Assembly (NCBI RefSeq): GCF_002951615.1
Contig: NZ_CP019062.1
Span: 3,968,001 to 4,032,000, forward strand
Origin: Rahnella sikkimica
Lineage (GTDB): Bacteria; Pseudomonadota; Gammaproteobacteria; Enterobacterales; Enterobacteriaceae
Direction of reading: 5' to 3'
Length of the DNA: 64,000 nucleotides
Each line of letters opens with the position of its first letter. Positions within the stretch are counted from its first letter, which is position 1. This document shows positions 13,945 through 26,277 of the stretch, in pieces. The notes beneath the pieces are model-generated. The model saw nothing but the letters and a program-made list of their open reading frames with translations, had not been told where the DNA came from and ran no database searches. The position numbers and the translations under genes are program-made.

Positions 13945-15123
13945 TTATGGAATATGCATTCCCGAGAGATTATCGGGTTGCAGTCTGGCGACATTTTCCT
14001 GCGGCGCACGCCCCAAAAAACTGTCCCAGTCTTTCCATACCGGCTGCAATCCGGCCTGCGTTAAGGCCGCCGCTACCCGCTGCGGTGAGCGGTTATCATG
14101 TGGCGCGAATTGTTCCAGTTCCGGATGATCGTCTGCGTAACCGCCCGGCTGTGTTTTGGATCCGGCGCTGACCGTGTTGATCGCCAGAGGAATGACGTGA
14201 TCACGGAAATACGGTGATTCGCGTGTCGACAGGGAAAGCTCGACATCCGGCGACAGCATCCTGAAAGCGCAAATCAGCTGCACGAGCTGGTTTTCCTCCA
14301 GTAACGACGCCGGTTCGATTCCGCCGGTACATGGACGCAATCTTGGAAATGCCACCGAATAGCGGCTTTGCCAGTAGGTTCGTTGCAGATAAAGTAAATG
14401 CTCGGCCACCATATAACTGTCAGTTCGCCAGTTTCCGGAAAGCCCGAACAACGCTCCGAGCCCGATCTTATCGATTCCCGCACGTCCCAGCCGGTCAGGG
14501 GTTTCCAGCCGCCAGAAGAAATCCTGTTTTTGCCCGCGCAGATGATGCAGCGCATACGTCGGCGCGTGATAGGTTTCCTGATAAACCAGAACACCGTCCA
14601 GCCCCAGCGTTTTTAACTCGGCGTATTCTTCCTGCGGCAGCGGCTGCACTTCAATCATCAGTGAATCAAAATGGCTGCGGATTGCCGGGAAATGTCGGCG
14701 GAAATAATCCATGCCGACCTTCCCTTTATGCTCGCCCGTTACCAGCAACAGGTGTTTGAAGCCCAGTGCATTCAGCGCCTCACATTCAGCGCTGATCTCC
14801 TCTTCGTCCAGGGTTTTGCGTTTGATCTTATTGCTCATCGAAAAGCCGCAGTACGTACATTCGTTGGCGCAAAGATTGGAGAGATAAAGAGGCGCAAAGA
14901 AATTCACGGTATTGCCGAAACGCTGGCGCGTGAGTTGTTGCGCCCGCTGCGCCATTTCTTCGAGATAGGGCAATGCGGCCGGAGAAATCAGTGCCATAAA
15001 ATCATCACGGTCGATTTTGTTCCTGCTCAGCGCCCGCTCAACATCCTGGGCCGTTTTACTGTTAATTCTCAGAGAAATATCGTCCCAGTCGAGCGTTGAC
15101 CAGACATCGGTGAAGTTACTCAT
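13945..15123 (-). CDS. thiH: 2-iminoacetate synthase ThiH (tyrosine lyase)
   Basis: ThiH is a radical-SAM enzyme that cleaves tyrosine to dehydroglycine (2-iminoacetate) and p-cresol, feeding the thiazole synthase ThiG. The product has 392 residues and the radical-SAM cluster motif CANECTYC (a CX3CX2C pattern) near residue 85. The conserved [10 protein letters not shown] and [17 protein letters not shown] segments lie towards the C-terminus. The tail after [10 protein letters not shown] is somewhat longer than in E. coli ThiH (377 residues). Its ATG overlaps the thiG stop in an ATGA, so the two are translationally coupled. It is the last gene of the thiCEFSGH operon. Confidence 0.95.
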   Translation of the reverse strand: MSNFTDVWSTLDWDDISLRINSKTAQDVERALSRNKIDRDDFMALISPAALPYLEEMAQRAQQLTRQRFGNTVNFFAPLYLSNLCANECTYCGFSMSNKIKRKTLDEEEISAECEALNALGFKHLLLVTGEHKGKVGMDYFRRHFPAIRSHFDSLMIEVQPLPQEEYAELKTLGLDGVLVYQETYHAPTYALHHLRGQKQDFFWRLETPDRLGRAGIDKIGLGALFGLSGNWRTDSYMVAEHLLYLQRTYWQSRYSVAFPRLRPCTGGIEPASLLEENQLVQLICAFRMLSPDVELSLSTRESPYFRDHVIPLAINTVSAGSKTQPGGYADDHPELEQFAPHDNRSPQRVAAALTQAGLQPVWKDWDSFLGRAPQENVARLQPDNLSGMHIP

Positions 15124-15899
15124 AAGGTTGCCTGCGGGGAAGTCAGAAATCCGGTCAGCGGGCTGGATGCGCTGGCATAACGTTGCTGTCCACCTAATCC
15201 ACTTTGACGGGCAAGCAGGCCCGATTCAACGGCCAGACGAAATGCCGTCGCCATGGAAATCGGATCGCGCGCAACGGCAATCGCCGTATTCACCAGCACG
15301 GCATCCGCGCCCATTTCCAGCGCTTCTGCGGCCTGACTGGGTGCGCCGATCCCGGCATCAACCACAACGGGCACCCGCGACTGTTCGATAATAATTTGCA
15401 GGAACTCACGGGTTTGCAGCCCCTGATTTGAGCCAATCGGTGAGCCGAGTGGCATGACTGCGGCACATCCGGCTTCTTCGAGTCGTTTGCACAACACCGG
15501 GTCAGCGCTGCAATAAGGCAAAACCACAAAGCCCTGTTTCACCAATATTTCTGCGGCCTTCAGGGTTTCGATGGCATCGGGCAGCAGATATTTCATGTCC
15601 GGATGGATTTCCAGTTTTACCCAGTGCGTGCCCAGCGCTTCGCGTGCCAGTCGGGCGGCAAAGACCGCTTCTTCTGCCGTTTTTGCGCCGGACGTATTGG
15701 GCAACAAGCGCACGCCAAGTTGCTGCAAAGGCGAAAGAATGTCATCCCCGCCGCGCCTCAAATCGACGCGTTTCATCGCCATCGTCACCAGCTGAGAACC
15801 GGATGCCGCCAGTGATTGCTGCATCAAAGACGCATTAGCGAATTTTCCTGTCCCGGTAAAAAGGTGTGAGGTAAACGTAGCATCAGCAATTTTTAACAT
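15120..15899 (-). CDS. thiG: Thiazole synthase
   Basis: ThiG joins 1-deoxy-xylulose-5-phosphate, dehydroglycine and sulfur from ThiS-thiocarboxylate into the thiazole phosphate carboxylate of thiamin. The 259-residue TIM-barrel protein starts [20 protein letters not shown]. It carries VKLEIHPD (the lysine is typical of the Schiff-base site), [16 protein letters not shown] and the phosphate-binding [20 protein letters not shown] region. It lies between thiS (3-bp gap) and thiH (4-bp overlap). Confidence 0.96.
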   Translation of the reverse strand: MLKIADATFTSHLFTGTGKFANASLMQQSLAASGSQLVTMAMKRVDLRRGGDDILSPLQQLGVRLLPNTSGAKTAEEAVFAARLAREALGTHWVKLEIHPDMKYLLPDAIETLKAAEILVKQGFVVLPYCSADPVLCKRLEEAGCAAVMPLGSPIGSNQGLQTREFLQIIIEQSRVPVVVDAGIGAPSQAAEALEMGADAVLVNTAIAVARDPISMATAFRLAVESGLLARQSGLGGQQRYASASSPLTGFLTSPQATL

Positions 15900-15902
15900 G
15901 TT

Positions 15903-16103
15903 TCATCCTCCGGCAATCGCCTGAAAGAGCAATACCTGATCGCCATCTTCCAGTAAGTGGGCAGGCCAGTTATCACGCGGAATTATGACCTGATTGACCG
16001 CAAGCGCGCTGCCCGCCGGGTTCAGTTCCAGGAGATTGAGCAGCGTATTCAGCGTCAGCGGTTCAGTGAAATGATGCGTTTCTTCGTTGACGAGAATGTT
16101 CAT
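15903..16103 (-). CDS. thiS: Sulfur carrier protein ThiS
   Basis: ThiS is a small ubiquitin-like protein whose C-terminal Gly-Gly is adenylated by ThiF and converted to a thiocarboxylate that supplies sulfur to the thiazole ring. The 66-residue product begins [12 protein letters not shown] and ends in AIAGG, the required diglycine tail. The ATG at 16103 is chosen over an upstream in-frame start, because it overlaps the thiF stop (ATGA) and gives the family length. Confidence 0.94.
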   Translation of the reverse strand: MNILVNEETHHFTEPLTLNTLLNLLELNPAGSALAVNQVIIPRDNWPAHLLEDGDQVLLFQAIAGG

Positions 16104-16841
16104 GGCTGGCCTCCGCAGACGGCACAAACCGGTGAGCGCGTAAGTTGCAGGGAGCGCCAGTTTTGCGTTTTCCCGTCAAACAGCCGTAACTTTCCGCTGA
16201 GAGAACTCGGCAGACCGGCCAGAATTTTGAGCGTTTCCAGCGCCTGCAGGATGCCGATGGTGCCAACGACCGGACCGAGAACGCCCGATGTCCGGCAGTT
16301 GCGTTGCACAGTTTCCTGATCCGGATACAAACAGGCGTAGCAGCCGTGAAGATAGGGCGCTTCGATGACCAGAAGCTGGCCGCTGAATCCAACCGCGCTG
16401 CCGCTGATCAGCGTTTTACCCCTATCGACGCAGGCTTTATTGACCGCGTGTCGGGTTTCCATATTGTCGCTGCAATCTAAAACGACATCGGCATTGCCGA
16501 CGGCCCGAAGCAGCGTTTCTCCTGCGAGCCGTTCCGTGATGGCAACGGCTTCACAAAGTGGGTTCAGGCGCAGCAGTTCGCGTTTCGCCAGACTGGCTTT
16601 CGGTTGATCAAGGTCGTTGGTACGGTAGAGTATTTGCCGCTGAAGATTGGTGATGTGCAATGTGTCATCATCGGCCAGAAATAACGTACCAACGCCCGCC
16701 GCCGCCAAATAAAGGGCTGCCGGTGAACCCAGACCGCCGAGCCCGACGATCAGCACTTTTGACGCCAGCAACTTTTCCTGCGCCTGTGGACCAAATTCTT
16801 CCAGCATCAGTTGACGGCTGTAGCGCATAAAAGCAGCGTCG

Positions 16842-16849
<8 letters not shown>
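16100..16849 (-). CDS. thiF: ThiS adenylyltransferase ThiF
   Basis: ThiF is an E1-like enzyme that adenylates the C-terminus of ThiS before sulfur transfer. The 249-residue product has the nucleotide-binding [17 protein letters not shown] motif (about residues 34-50), the [17 protein letters not shown] segment, the RNCRT segment with its cysteine, and paired zinc cysteines CYAC and CAVCGG. The start at [14 protein letters not shown] (16849) matches the E. coli N-terminus and overlaps the end of thiE by 8 bp. A longer reading from 16900 is less likely. Confidence 0.94.
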
Positions 16850-19477
<2,628 letters not shown>

Positions 19478-19613
19478 TCACGGCAAAAAGCGTGACAGAA
19501 CGTTATGGAAAATTGCTTGTCTGGAGGTTTACGGCAGGAGTAAAAATGGGCGGTTGAACGCTGGCGGCCATTTGCAGGCTGATACCAAATCGCGCTAAAC
19601 GCATAACATTACT

Positions 19614-19722
19614 CTTGTTCCCTTCGCGGGTACTAACCCGATCAGGTTCCGCGGATCCCGAATTAACGGTCTCAGCCTGGCATCATCTCCACGAGGAAAT
19701 TTTGCACTAGGCACTCCGACAA
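19614..19722 (-). promoter_or_regulatory. TPP riboswitch (thi box)
   Basis: On the minus strand upstream of thiC the thi-box hallmarks appear in order: TTGTCGGAGTGCC, GGCTGAGACC, GGGATCCGCGGAACCTGATC, GGGTTAGTACCC, GCGAAGGGAACAAGAG. Binding of thiamin pyrophosphate should repress thiCEFSGH. Between GTGCC and GGCTGAGA there are about 32 nt instead of the few found in E. coli thiC, so the P3/P3a arm is expanded. The rest of the 352-bp rsd-thiC gap holds a small hairpin (AACCCTG/CAGGGTT, 19758-19773), a possible weak terminator of rsd. Confidence 0.93.
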
Positions 19723-19808
19723 GAAGCCTCAATATAGGAGGCTGTTTTAAAAACTACAACCCTGAGCAGGGTTTTTATTGTGGCAACGTGTTGTGCAGGA
19801 CTAACACG

Positions 19809-20318
19809 TTACGCCGGTCTGGCAAGATGCTCTTCGTTTGCCGAAGGCAATTCTTTGCGACTTTCCGGATCAAAGGCCAGAATAATCAGTTGATCCTCGA
19901 GCTGAAAACGCGCATCCAATGCTTCACCCACATCGGATAATGCATAATGAAATGCGAAAGCATTGTCATCATCAATATCATTTTCGGTGTAACTGTCATG
20001 GAAAGCCATGATAGCTTCAGTATTGAGCTCAAGTGCAGGGTATATTTTCGCAGCCTGTAATTTTATCTCTGCACTGTCCACTTCATCGATGACCCGTTGA
20101 TAAAGATGAAAATGACCGGCAGAAAGGTAATCCACAAGGTTATGGCAAAAGTTGTCCAACGCTTTTTCATTCAGCGGTGTATGTTTTTCTTTATTGGGTT
20201 TCAGGCCGACCAGTGTGCAGTAAGACACCAGTAGTTCTTTGCGTGCGTGCAGCCATTGATCCACTAACTCATTGCTGCCACCAACGCGTTGGGTCAGTCT
20301 TTCCAGACGATTTAGCAT
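19809..20318 (-). CDS. rsd: Regulator of sigma D (anti-sigma70)
   Basis: Rsd binds sigma70 region 4 in stationary phase and favours use of alternative sigma factors. The predicted product has 169 residues and begins [20 protein letters not shown]. It contains [23 protein letters not shown] and [13 protein letters not shown], both close to the E. coli protein. The ATG at 20318 is preferred to the upstream in-frame start at 20351, which would add residues absent from the family. It is transcribed away from nudC and towards the thi operon, as in E. coli. Confidence 0.93.
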   Translation of the reverse strand: MLNRLERLTQRVGGSNELVDQWLHARKELLVSYCTLVGLKPNKEKHTPLNEKALDNFCHNLVDYLSAGHFHLYQRVIDEVDSAEIKLQAAKIYPALELNTEAIMAFHDSYTENDIDDDNAFAFHYALSDVGEALDARFQLEDQLIILAFDPESRKELPSANEEHLARPA

Positions 20319-20416
20319 GGTTGACTCCGTGAGCGAGAAAAAAGTAACCAAAGGTTACTAATATGTAAATATCAACCCCAGATTGTCAGTCTCGTCGAGG
20401 TTATGCAACAACAATT

Positions 20417-21202
20417 ATGGAATTACAGATTACAGAACAACATACCGGCTGGTGGGTCATCAGCTATGAGGGCAAGCTGTGGCTGCCCGAAGGTGAACTG
20501 CCGTTTGGCAGCGCGGCGCAATTTTCTCTGACGGGGAAAATCGGGCGTCAGATTGGCGAATGGCAGGGCGATCCGGTGTGGATGGTGTGTCAGGCGATGC
20601 ACAATCACATGGTGTCCGCGCGGCAGATGCTCGATCAGGATCGCGGGTTATTCCAGCTGGTCGGTCGCGGCGTACAGTTGTCGGAATTTTACCGTTCGCA
20701 TAAATTCTGCGGCTACTGCGGCCATGAAATGCAGGTCAGCAAAACGGAATGGGCTGCGCTGTGCGGGCATTGTCGTGAACGGTATTATCCGCAAATCGCG
20801 CCCTGCATTATTGTCGCAATCCGCCGTGGTGATGAGATTTTGCTGGCGCAACATGTCCGTCACCGTAACGGCATCCACACGGTACTGGCCGGTTTCGTAG
20901 AAGTCGGGGAAACCCTTGAAGAAACCGTGGCGCGTGAAGTGATGGAAGAGAGCAATATTCGCGTGAAGAACGTCCGCTACGTGAGTTCTCAGCCGTGGCC
21001 GTTCCCGAATTCGCTGATGATGGCGTTTATGGCCGACTATGACAGCGGTGACATCGTGCATGATCCGAAAGAGCTGCTCAATGCGGGCTGGTATCGTTTC
21101 GATGCACTCCCGCAACTGCCACCGCCGGGAACCATCGCCCGCCGGCTGATTGAAGATACGGTTGCGCTGTGCCGCGCAGAAAGAGATGAAGCCGACGTGT
21201 AG
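20417..21202 (+). CDS. nudC: NADH pyrophosphatase / NAD-capped RNA decapping hydrolase
   Basis: NudC is a Nudix hydrolase that splits NAD(H) and removes NAD caps from RNA 5' ends. The 261-residue product has a four-cysteine zinc site (CGYCG and CGHC, about residues 97-118). The Nudix box starts [11 protein letters not shown] and continues with AREVMEES (about 158-180). The downstream [11 protein letters not shown] motif is typical of the NADH pyrophosphatase branch. The ribosome-binding site is weak. It is divergent from rsd and just upstream of hemE. Confidence 0.95.
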   Translation: MELQITEQHTGWWVISYEGKLWLPEGELPFGSAAQFSLTGKIGRQIGEWQGDPVWMVCQAMHNHMVSARQMLDQDRGLFQLVGRGVQLSEFYRSHKFCGYCGHEMQVSKTEWAALCGHCRERYYPQIAPCIIVAIRRGDEILLAQHVRHRNGIHTVLAGFVEVGETLEETVAREVMEESNIRVKNVRYVSSQPWPFPNSLMMAFMADYDSGDIVHDPKELLNAGWYRFDALPQLPPPGTIARRLIEDTVALCRAERDEADV

Positions 21203-21273
21203 CAGGAGTGTTGCATGTTAGAATGCCGCCAGATTATTTTCGGGCTGCCCGAATATTGAAGGAAAAAGACAGA

Positions 21274-22338
21274 ATGAATGAGTTGAAAAATGACCGCTAC
21301 CTGCGCGCCCTGTTACGCCAGCCTGTGGATATCACACCGGTCTGGATGATGCGTCAGGCGGGCCGTTATTTGCCAGAGTACAAAGAAACCCGCGCTGTAG
21401 CCGGCGATTTTATGTCGCTTTGCAAGAATGCGGAGCTGGCCTGTGAAGTGACCCTCCAGCCACTGCGTCGCTACCCGCTGGACGCCGCGATTCTGTTCTC
21501 TGACATCCTGACTATTCCTGATGCCATGGGGCTGGGGTTGTATTTCGAAGCCGGTGAAGGACCCCGTTTTTCTTCCCCGCTGACCTGCCGTGCCGATGTG
21601 GAAAAACTGCCTGTCCCCGATCCGGAAATGGAACTGGGCTACGTCATGAACGCGGTTCGCACTATCCGTAAAAACCTCAAAGGTGAAGTCCCGCTAATCG
21701 GTTTTTCCGGCAGTCCGTGGACACTGGCGACATATATGGTGGAAGGTGGCAGCAGCAAAGCCTTCACAAAAATTAAAAAGATGATGTATGCCGATCCGCA
21801 AACAATGCACCTTCTGCTGGATAAAGTGGCTGACAGCGTCATTCTCTACCTTAATGCCCAAATCAAAGCGGGCGCGCAGTCCGTCATGATTTTTGACACC
21901 TGGGGTGGCGTGCTCACGCCTCGCGATTACCGCGAGTTTTCCCTGAACTATATGCACAAGATTGTCGACGGCCTGATTCGCGAAAACGAAGGACGCCGCG
22001 TGCCGGTGACGTTGTTCACCAAAGGCGGCGGACAATGGCTGGAAGCGATGGCGGCAACGGGTTGTGACGCGCTGGGCCTCGACTGGACAACGGATATTGC
22101 CGATGCCCGTCGTCGTGTGGGCGACAAAGTGGCGATTCAGGGCAACATGGATCCTTCCATGCTCTATGCTTCTCCGGTACGCATCGAACAGGAAGTGGAA
22201 ACCATTCTCGCCGGTTTTGGTAAAGGCAATGGTCATGTGTTTAACCTGGGCCACGGTATTCATCTGGATGTCCCGCCAGAAAATGCGGGTGCGTTCGTGG
22301 AAGCGGTGCACAGCCTGTCCCGGCAATATCACGAGTAA
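21274..22338 (+). CDS. hemE: Uroporphyrinogen decarboxylase
   Basis: HemE removes four carboxyl groups from uroporphyrinogen III to make coproporphyrinogen III in heme synthesis. The product has 354 residues, as in E. coli. Conserved segments are the N-terminal [15 protein letters not shown], the [15 protein letters not shown] region with the substrate-binding aspartate, and [13 protein letters not shown]. The ATG at 21274 behind GAAGGAAAAAGACAGA gives the family start [18 protein letters not shown] longer upstream reading from 21208 is not supported. Confidence 0.97.
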   Translation: MNELKNDRYLRALLRQPVDITPVWMMRQAGRYLPEYKETRAVAGDFMSLCKNAELACEVTLQPLRRYPLDAAILFSDILTIPDAMGLGLYFEAGEGPRFSSPLTCRADVEKLPVPDPEMELGYVMNAVRTIRKNLKGEVPLIGFSGSPWTLATYMVEGGSSKAFTKIKKMMYADPQTMHLLLDKVADSVILYLNAQIKAGAQSVMIFDTWGGVLTPRDYREFSLNYMHKIVDGLIRENEGRRVPVTLFTKGGGQWLEAMAATGCDALGLDWTTDIADARRRVGDKVAIQGNMDPSMLYASPVRIEQEVETILAGFGKGNGHVFNLGHGIHLDVPPENAGAFVEAVHSLSRQYHE

Positions 22339-22347
22339 ATCCGGCGT

Positions 22348-23028
22348 ATGATTGATACCCGCGTGTTACGTGAAGAACAACGGATCCTTGCCGATCAGAT
22401 TGAACTGCGGGATCCGACTGATTTCAGCACACCTGCGCTGGTTGCGGGTGTGGATGTCGGTTTTGAACAGGGTGGTGAAGTGACGCGCGCCGCGGTTGCG
22501 GTTCTGCGTTATCCCTCGCTGGAACTGGTGGAATACCAGATAGCCCGCATTGCGACTGTCATGCCTTATATCCCCGGCTTCCTTTCTTTTCGGGAATTAC
22601 CGGCGCTGTTGCAGGCCTGGCAACAAATCACTTTGCGGCCGGATCTGGTGCTGGTTGACGGACAGGGCATTGCGCATCCGCGCCGTCTGGGCGTCGCCAG
22701 CCATTTTGGCCTGATGATTGACGTGCCAACGATTGGTGTGGCCAAGAGCCGTTTGTGCGGCAAGTTTCTGCCGCTCGGGGAAGAACAGCACAGCCAGCAG
22801 GCGCTTTATGAAGGCGACGAGCAGATCGGCTGGGTCTGGCGCAGCAAACTGCGCTGTAATCCGCTGTTTATCTCGCCGGGCAATCGCATCAGCATGGAAT
22901 CGTCACTTTACTGGGTTGAACGCTGCATGCGGCAATATCGTCTGCCGGAGCCAACCCGCTGGGCGGATGCTGTGGCATCAAACCGGGCAGCGTTTCAACG
23001 CTGGCAACGGTTGAGTGATGATCTTTAG
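22348..23028 (+). CDS. nfi: Endonuclease V (deoxyinosine 3' endonuclease)
   Basis: Endonuclease V nicks DNA one base 3' to deoxyinosine in repair of deaminated adenine. The 226-residue product shows the metal-binding [10 protein letters not shown] segment (about residue 35), the [12 protein letters not shown] motif that contacts the lesion strand, [13 protein letters not shown] with the second catalytic aspartate, and [12 protein letters not shown]. It follows hemE by 9 bp and is probably co-transcribed with it. Confidence 0.95.
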   Translation: MIDTRVLREEQRILADQIELRDPTDFSTPALVAGVDVGFEQGGEVTRAAVAVLRYPSLELVEYQIARIATVMPYIPGFLSFRELPALLQAWQQITLRPDLVLVDGQGIAHPRRLGVASHFGLMIDVPTIGVAKSRLCGKFLPLGEEQHSQQALYEGDEQIGWVWRSKLRCNPLFISPGNRISMESSLYWVERCMRQYRLPEPTRWADAVASNRAAFQRWQRLSDDL

Positions 23029-23098
23029 GAATCAAGGAATAGGGATATTGATTTATTTCAGGTAAACTCCCGCGCAGAAAAGTTAACGAGATCAACTC

Positions 23099-23689
23099 AT
23101 GTTACGTAATCCAATACATTTACGTCTGGAAAAGCTGGAAAGCTGGCAACACGTGACGTTTATGGCGAGCTTGTGTGAACGCATGTACCCGAACTATCAG
23201 GCTTTTTGCCTGGAAACCGGGTTTGGCGAGGCACAGGTTTACCGCCGTATCCTGGATTTAATCTGGGAAACGCTGGTGGTAAAAGACGCCAAGGTCAATT
23301 TTGACTCACAGCTCGAAAAACTGGAGGAAGCTGTGCCTTCTTCCGATGATTACGACATTTATGGCGTTTACCCGGCCATTGATGCGTGTATTGCATTAGG
23401 CGAACTGATTCATTCACGTCTGAGCGGCGAAACGTTGTCTCATGCGGTCGCTGTGAGCGAAGCGTCAATTCGTACTGTTGCGATGCTGGAAATGACTCAG
23501 GCCGGTAAAGAAATGACCGATGAAGAGCTGAAAGTCATTCCTGCTGTTGAAGAAGAATGGGACATCCAATGGGAGATTTTTCGCCTGTTGGCTGACTGTG
23601 AAGAGCGTGACCTGGAATTAATAAAAGGTTTACGTTCTGACCTGCGTGAAGCCGCTGTCAGTAACATTGGCATAAATTTAGCGCAATAA
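23099..23689 (+). CDS. yjaG: DUF416 family protein YjaG
   Basis: This 196-residue acidic, mostly helical protein matches the enterobacterial YjaG/DUF416 family in length, sequence style and position between nfi and hupA. Its function is not established. It starts MLRNPIHLRLEKLESWQHVTFMASLCERM and has no signal peptide or membrane segment, so it is expected to be cytoplasmic. The ATG is preceded by ACGAGATCAACTC, a modest ribosome-binding site. Confidence 0.88.
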   Translation: MLRNPIHLRLEKLESWQHVTFMASLCERMYPNYQAFCLETGFGEAQVYRRILDLIWETLVVKDAKVNFDSQLEKLEEAVPSSDDYDIYGVYPAIDACIALGELIHSRLSGETLSHAVAVSEASIRTVAMLEMTQAGKEMTDEELKVIPAVEEEWDIQWEIFRLLADCEERDLELIKGLRSDLREAAVSNIGINLAQ

Positions 23690-23879
23690 GGCTAGAAAAC
23701 GTGATTTAACGCCTGATTTGTCGTGCCTTAAGGCTTCACATCCGCACCCTGTCTGGTCTACATTTGGGGTGCGTAAAAAAAGTGGCTATCGGTGCGTGTA
23801 TGCAGGAGGGTGCTGTCAATCGGCATATCCGTCGCACTCGATGCTTTGCAAACGATAAACACACTGTAAAGGATAACTT

Positions 23880-24152
23880 ATGAACAAGACTCAACTGATT
23901 GATGTAATTGCTGACAAAGCTGATCTTTCCAAAGCACAAGCCAAAGTTGCTCTTGAATCTACTCTGTCTGCTATTACCGAGTCTCTGAAAGAAGGTGATG
24001 CTGTACAATTGGTTGGTTTCGGGACTTTCAAGGTAAATCATCGTAACGAGCGTACTGGTCGTAACCCACAGACTGGTAAAGAAATCAAAATCGCAGCTGC
24101 AAACGTGCCTGCGTTCGTTTCTGGTAAAGCTCTGAAAGACGCTGTTAAGTAA
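23880..24152 (+). CDS. hupA: DNA-binding protein HU-alpha
   Basis: HU-alpha is a nucleoid protein that bends DNA without strong sequence preference, usually as a dimer with HU-beta. The product has 90 residues, starts [18 protein letters not shown] and carries the HU signature [21 protein letters not shown], whose arm inserts a proline into the minor groove. AAAGGATAACTT before the ATG is a strong ribosome-binding site. Codon bias is high, as for an abundant protein. Confidence 0.98.
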   Translation: MNKTQLIDVIADKADLSKAQAKVALESTLSAITESLKEGDAVQLVGFGTFKVNHRNERTGRNPQTGKEIKIAAANVPAFVSGKALKDAVK

Positions 24153-24161
24153 TTGCTTGCA

Positions 24162-24857
24162 GTGAAAAGAATAAGCGGAGGGGTCTGTAAGCCCCTTCAG
24201 TTTATCACCCCCAGACTGGTGGCAAGTTTACTGGTTCTCGGTCTGGTGGGTTGCAGTTCTAAAAACTCCTCTGAATTATTCTTTGCCAGCGGGTATGTTG
24301 CCGATCAGGGTATCAACCGGCTCTGGCGCGAAGACAACGCACAAAACGAACCTCAAACTATTCTCAACGTATACAGCCCCTATTTTGGTGGCGATACGAT
24401 CATTACCCGATATGAATTCCAGCAGGGGCAATTGCACCTGATTAAAGAAACGCATGCGACTAAAACGGATTTAGGCGTGATGCTGCGTTTTGACGATAGC
24501 GGGCACGTCAGCTTCATGCAGCGACAACTTCCTGAGCGTCGGGAAAAATTATCCTCGGATGATATTGATCGCTATAAATATGAAGCGGCGAAAATCCTCG
24601 ATCTGAGTAGTGCGCTGCGCGTGGGCGATGTCCGGCTGGTGCAGGCTAACTGGCGGCAGGGTCTGATCACGACGTGCGCAGGCGAACAGGTGACGCCAAA
24701 GCTAACTGTCCGTTCGCAGGTCTGGCTGGCTAAACGGGCCAGTCGCAGTAACGACAATCTCGGCCTTGCCTGGCTGACCGCACCGGAAGGCAACGAATTG
24801 CTGCTGGTCGCAAATGAAGATTTCTGTAAGTGGGAACCTAAAGAGTCAGATCTCTGA
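24162..24857 (+). CDS. yjaH: YjaH-like lipoprotein (DUF1481)
   Basis: The product resembles the enterobacterial YjaH family of unknown function and occupies the same place after hupA. A hydrophobic N-terminal segment ends in LVLGLVGC, a lipobox, so a lipoprotein anchored at that cysteine is likely. The start codon is uncertain. GTG at 24162 gives 231 residues, while TTG at 24153 would start directly after the hupA stop. Neither has a clear ribosome-binding site, so coupling to hupA is possible. The zraPSR genes that flank it in E. coli are absent. Confidence 0.75.
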   Translation: MKRISGGVCKPLQFITPRLVASLLVLGLVGCSSKNSSELFFASGYVADQGINRLWREDNAQNEPQTILNVYSPYFGGDTIITRYEFQQGQLHLIKETHATKTDLGVMLRFDDSGHVSFMQRQLPERREKLSSDDIDRYKYEAAKILDLSSALRVGDVRLVQANWRQGLITTCAGEQVTPKLTVRSQVWLAKRASRSNDNLGLAWLTAPEGNELLLVANEDFCKWEPKESDL

Positions 24858-24882
24858 TCCCGCTTGCGTATACGTATAAAGG

Positions 24883-24910
24883 AAAGGCACGCTGAGCGTG
24901 CCTTTTTTGA
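24883..24910. terminator. Bidirectional terminator between yjaH and purD
   Basis: A perfect 9-bp stem AAGGCACGC/GCGTGCCTT with a TGA loop at 24884-24904 has T's on the right and A's on the left. It can serve yjaH on the plus strand and purD on the minus strand. Confidence 0.85.
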
Positions 24911-24941
24911 TCGTCAGGTTTTGAGCGTAAGGTGAACCCGA

Positions 24942-26231
24942 TTACTGATTACGTTCGCGGTCAATGGCGCGATAGCCGATATCTTTGCGGCAGAAACTGC
25001 CTTCCCAATGAATATCTTTCGCTAAATCATAAGCACGCAGCTGTGCGGCTTCGACGGTTTTACCCAATGCAGTCACGCACAATACGCGTCCGCCATTGGT
25101 CACCACGCGTTCATCCTGCAAACGGGTTCCAGCCTGGAAGACTTTACCGTCTGGCGCTTCTTCCAGCGGCAGGCCGTGGATCACATCACCGGTTTTGTAA
25201 TCGGCGGGATAACCGCCGGCGGCAATCACAACGCCCAGTGAAGGACGTGGGTCCCACTCGGATGTTTTCTCACCCAGACGACCTTCCGCACCGGCCAGAC
25301 AAAGATCGACCAGATCCGAACGCAGACGCAACATGATCGGCTGAGTTTCCGGATCCCCGAAGCGGCAGTTAAATTCGATCACTTTCGGCTGGCCGTCTGC
25401 GGAAATCATCAAACCCGCATACAGGAAACCGGTGTAAGTATTGTTCTCAGCCGCCATGCCGTGCACGGTCGGCCAGATAACCTGATCCATCACGCGCTGA
25501 TGTATTTCATCTGTCACAACCGGTGCCGGAGAATAAGCGCCCATACCGCCGGTATTCGGGCCGCTGTCGCCATCGCCAACACGTTTGTGATCCTGACTGG
25601 TCGCCATTGGCAAAACGTTCGTGCCGTCAACCATCACGATGAAACTCGCTTCTTCGCCATCGAGGAATTCTTCGATAACGATACGGCTGCCTGCATCGCC
25701 AAAAGCGTTTCCTGCCAGCATATCGTGAACGGCGTCTTCCGCTTCTTTTAATGTCATCGCCACGATGACACCTTTGCCCGCAGCCAGCCCGTCGGCTTTA
25801 ATGACGATCGGCGCGCCTTTACTGCGCAGATAAGCCAGTGCCGGTTCGATTTCGGTGAAGTTCTGGTAATCCGCGCTTGGGATATTGTGGCGAGCGAGGA
25901 AATCCTTAGTGAAAGCTTTCGAGCCTTCCAGTTGCGCCGCTTCCTGCGTCGGGCCAAAAATTTTCAGCCCAGCAGCGCGGAATGCGTCGACCACGCCAAT
26001 CACCAGCGGGGCTTCCGGGCCGACAATCGTCAGACAGATATCATTACTTTTGGCAAACGCCAGCAAACCTGCGATATCGGTCGCGGCGATATCAACATTC
26101 TCCAGCAGAGGTTCCAGCGCGGTACCGGCGTTACCGGGTGCGACAAAAACTTTGTCCGCCAGAGGAGATTGCGATGCCTTCCATGCCAGTGCATGTTCAC
26201 GCCCGCCGTTACCGATAATTAAAATATTCAT
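24942..26231 (-). CDS. purD: Phosphoribosylamine-glycine ligase (GARS)
   Basis: PurD joins glycine to phosphoribosylamine with ATP in the second step of purine synthesis. The 429-residue product (E. coli length) has the N-terminal MNILIIGNGGREHALAWK motif, the ATP-grasp segment PIVIKADGLAAGKGVIVA, GPNTGGMGAYSPAP and the metal-binding EFNCRFGDPETQ. The ATG at 26231 is chosen because it gives the conserved N-terminus. An open reading frame upstream extends into the purH end and is not meaningful. It is the second gene of purHD. Confidence 0.97.
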   Translation of the reverse strand: MNILIIGNGGREHALAWKASQSPLADKVFVAPGNAGTALEPLLENVDIAATDIAGLLAFAKSNDICLTIVGPEAPLVIGVVDAFRAAGLKIFGPTQEAAQLEGSKAFTKDFLARHNIPSADYQNFTEIEPALAYLRSKGAPIVIKADGLAAGKGVIVAMTLKEAEDAVHDMLAGNAFGDAGSRIVIEEFLDGEEASFIVMVDGTNVLPMATSQDHKRVGDGDSGPNTGGMGAYSPAPVVTDEIHQRVMDQVIWPTVHGMAAENNTYTGFLYAGLMISADGQPKVIEFNCRFGDPETQPIMLRLRSDLVDLCLAGAEGRLGEKTSEWDPRPSLGVVIAAGGYPADYKTGDVIHGLPLEEAPDGKVFQAGTRLQDERVVTNGGRVLCVTALGKTVEAAQLRAYDLAKDIHWEGSFCRKDIGYRAIDRERNQ

Positions 26232-26277
26232 TCGAGGACTCCGGGTGAGCGGGCGCATCGCACCCGCAAAAAGAAAA

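Noticed and set aside
12132..14009. A 625-codon open frame antisense to rpoC
   Set aside because: It is a shadow of rpoC's strong codon bias on the opposite strand. It has no recognisable protein features and its sequence composition mirrors rpoC. Similar antisense frames at 2528-3439, 9714-10772 and 51529-52065 were rejected for the same reason.
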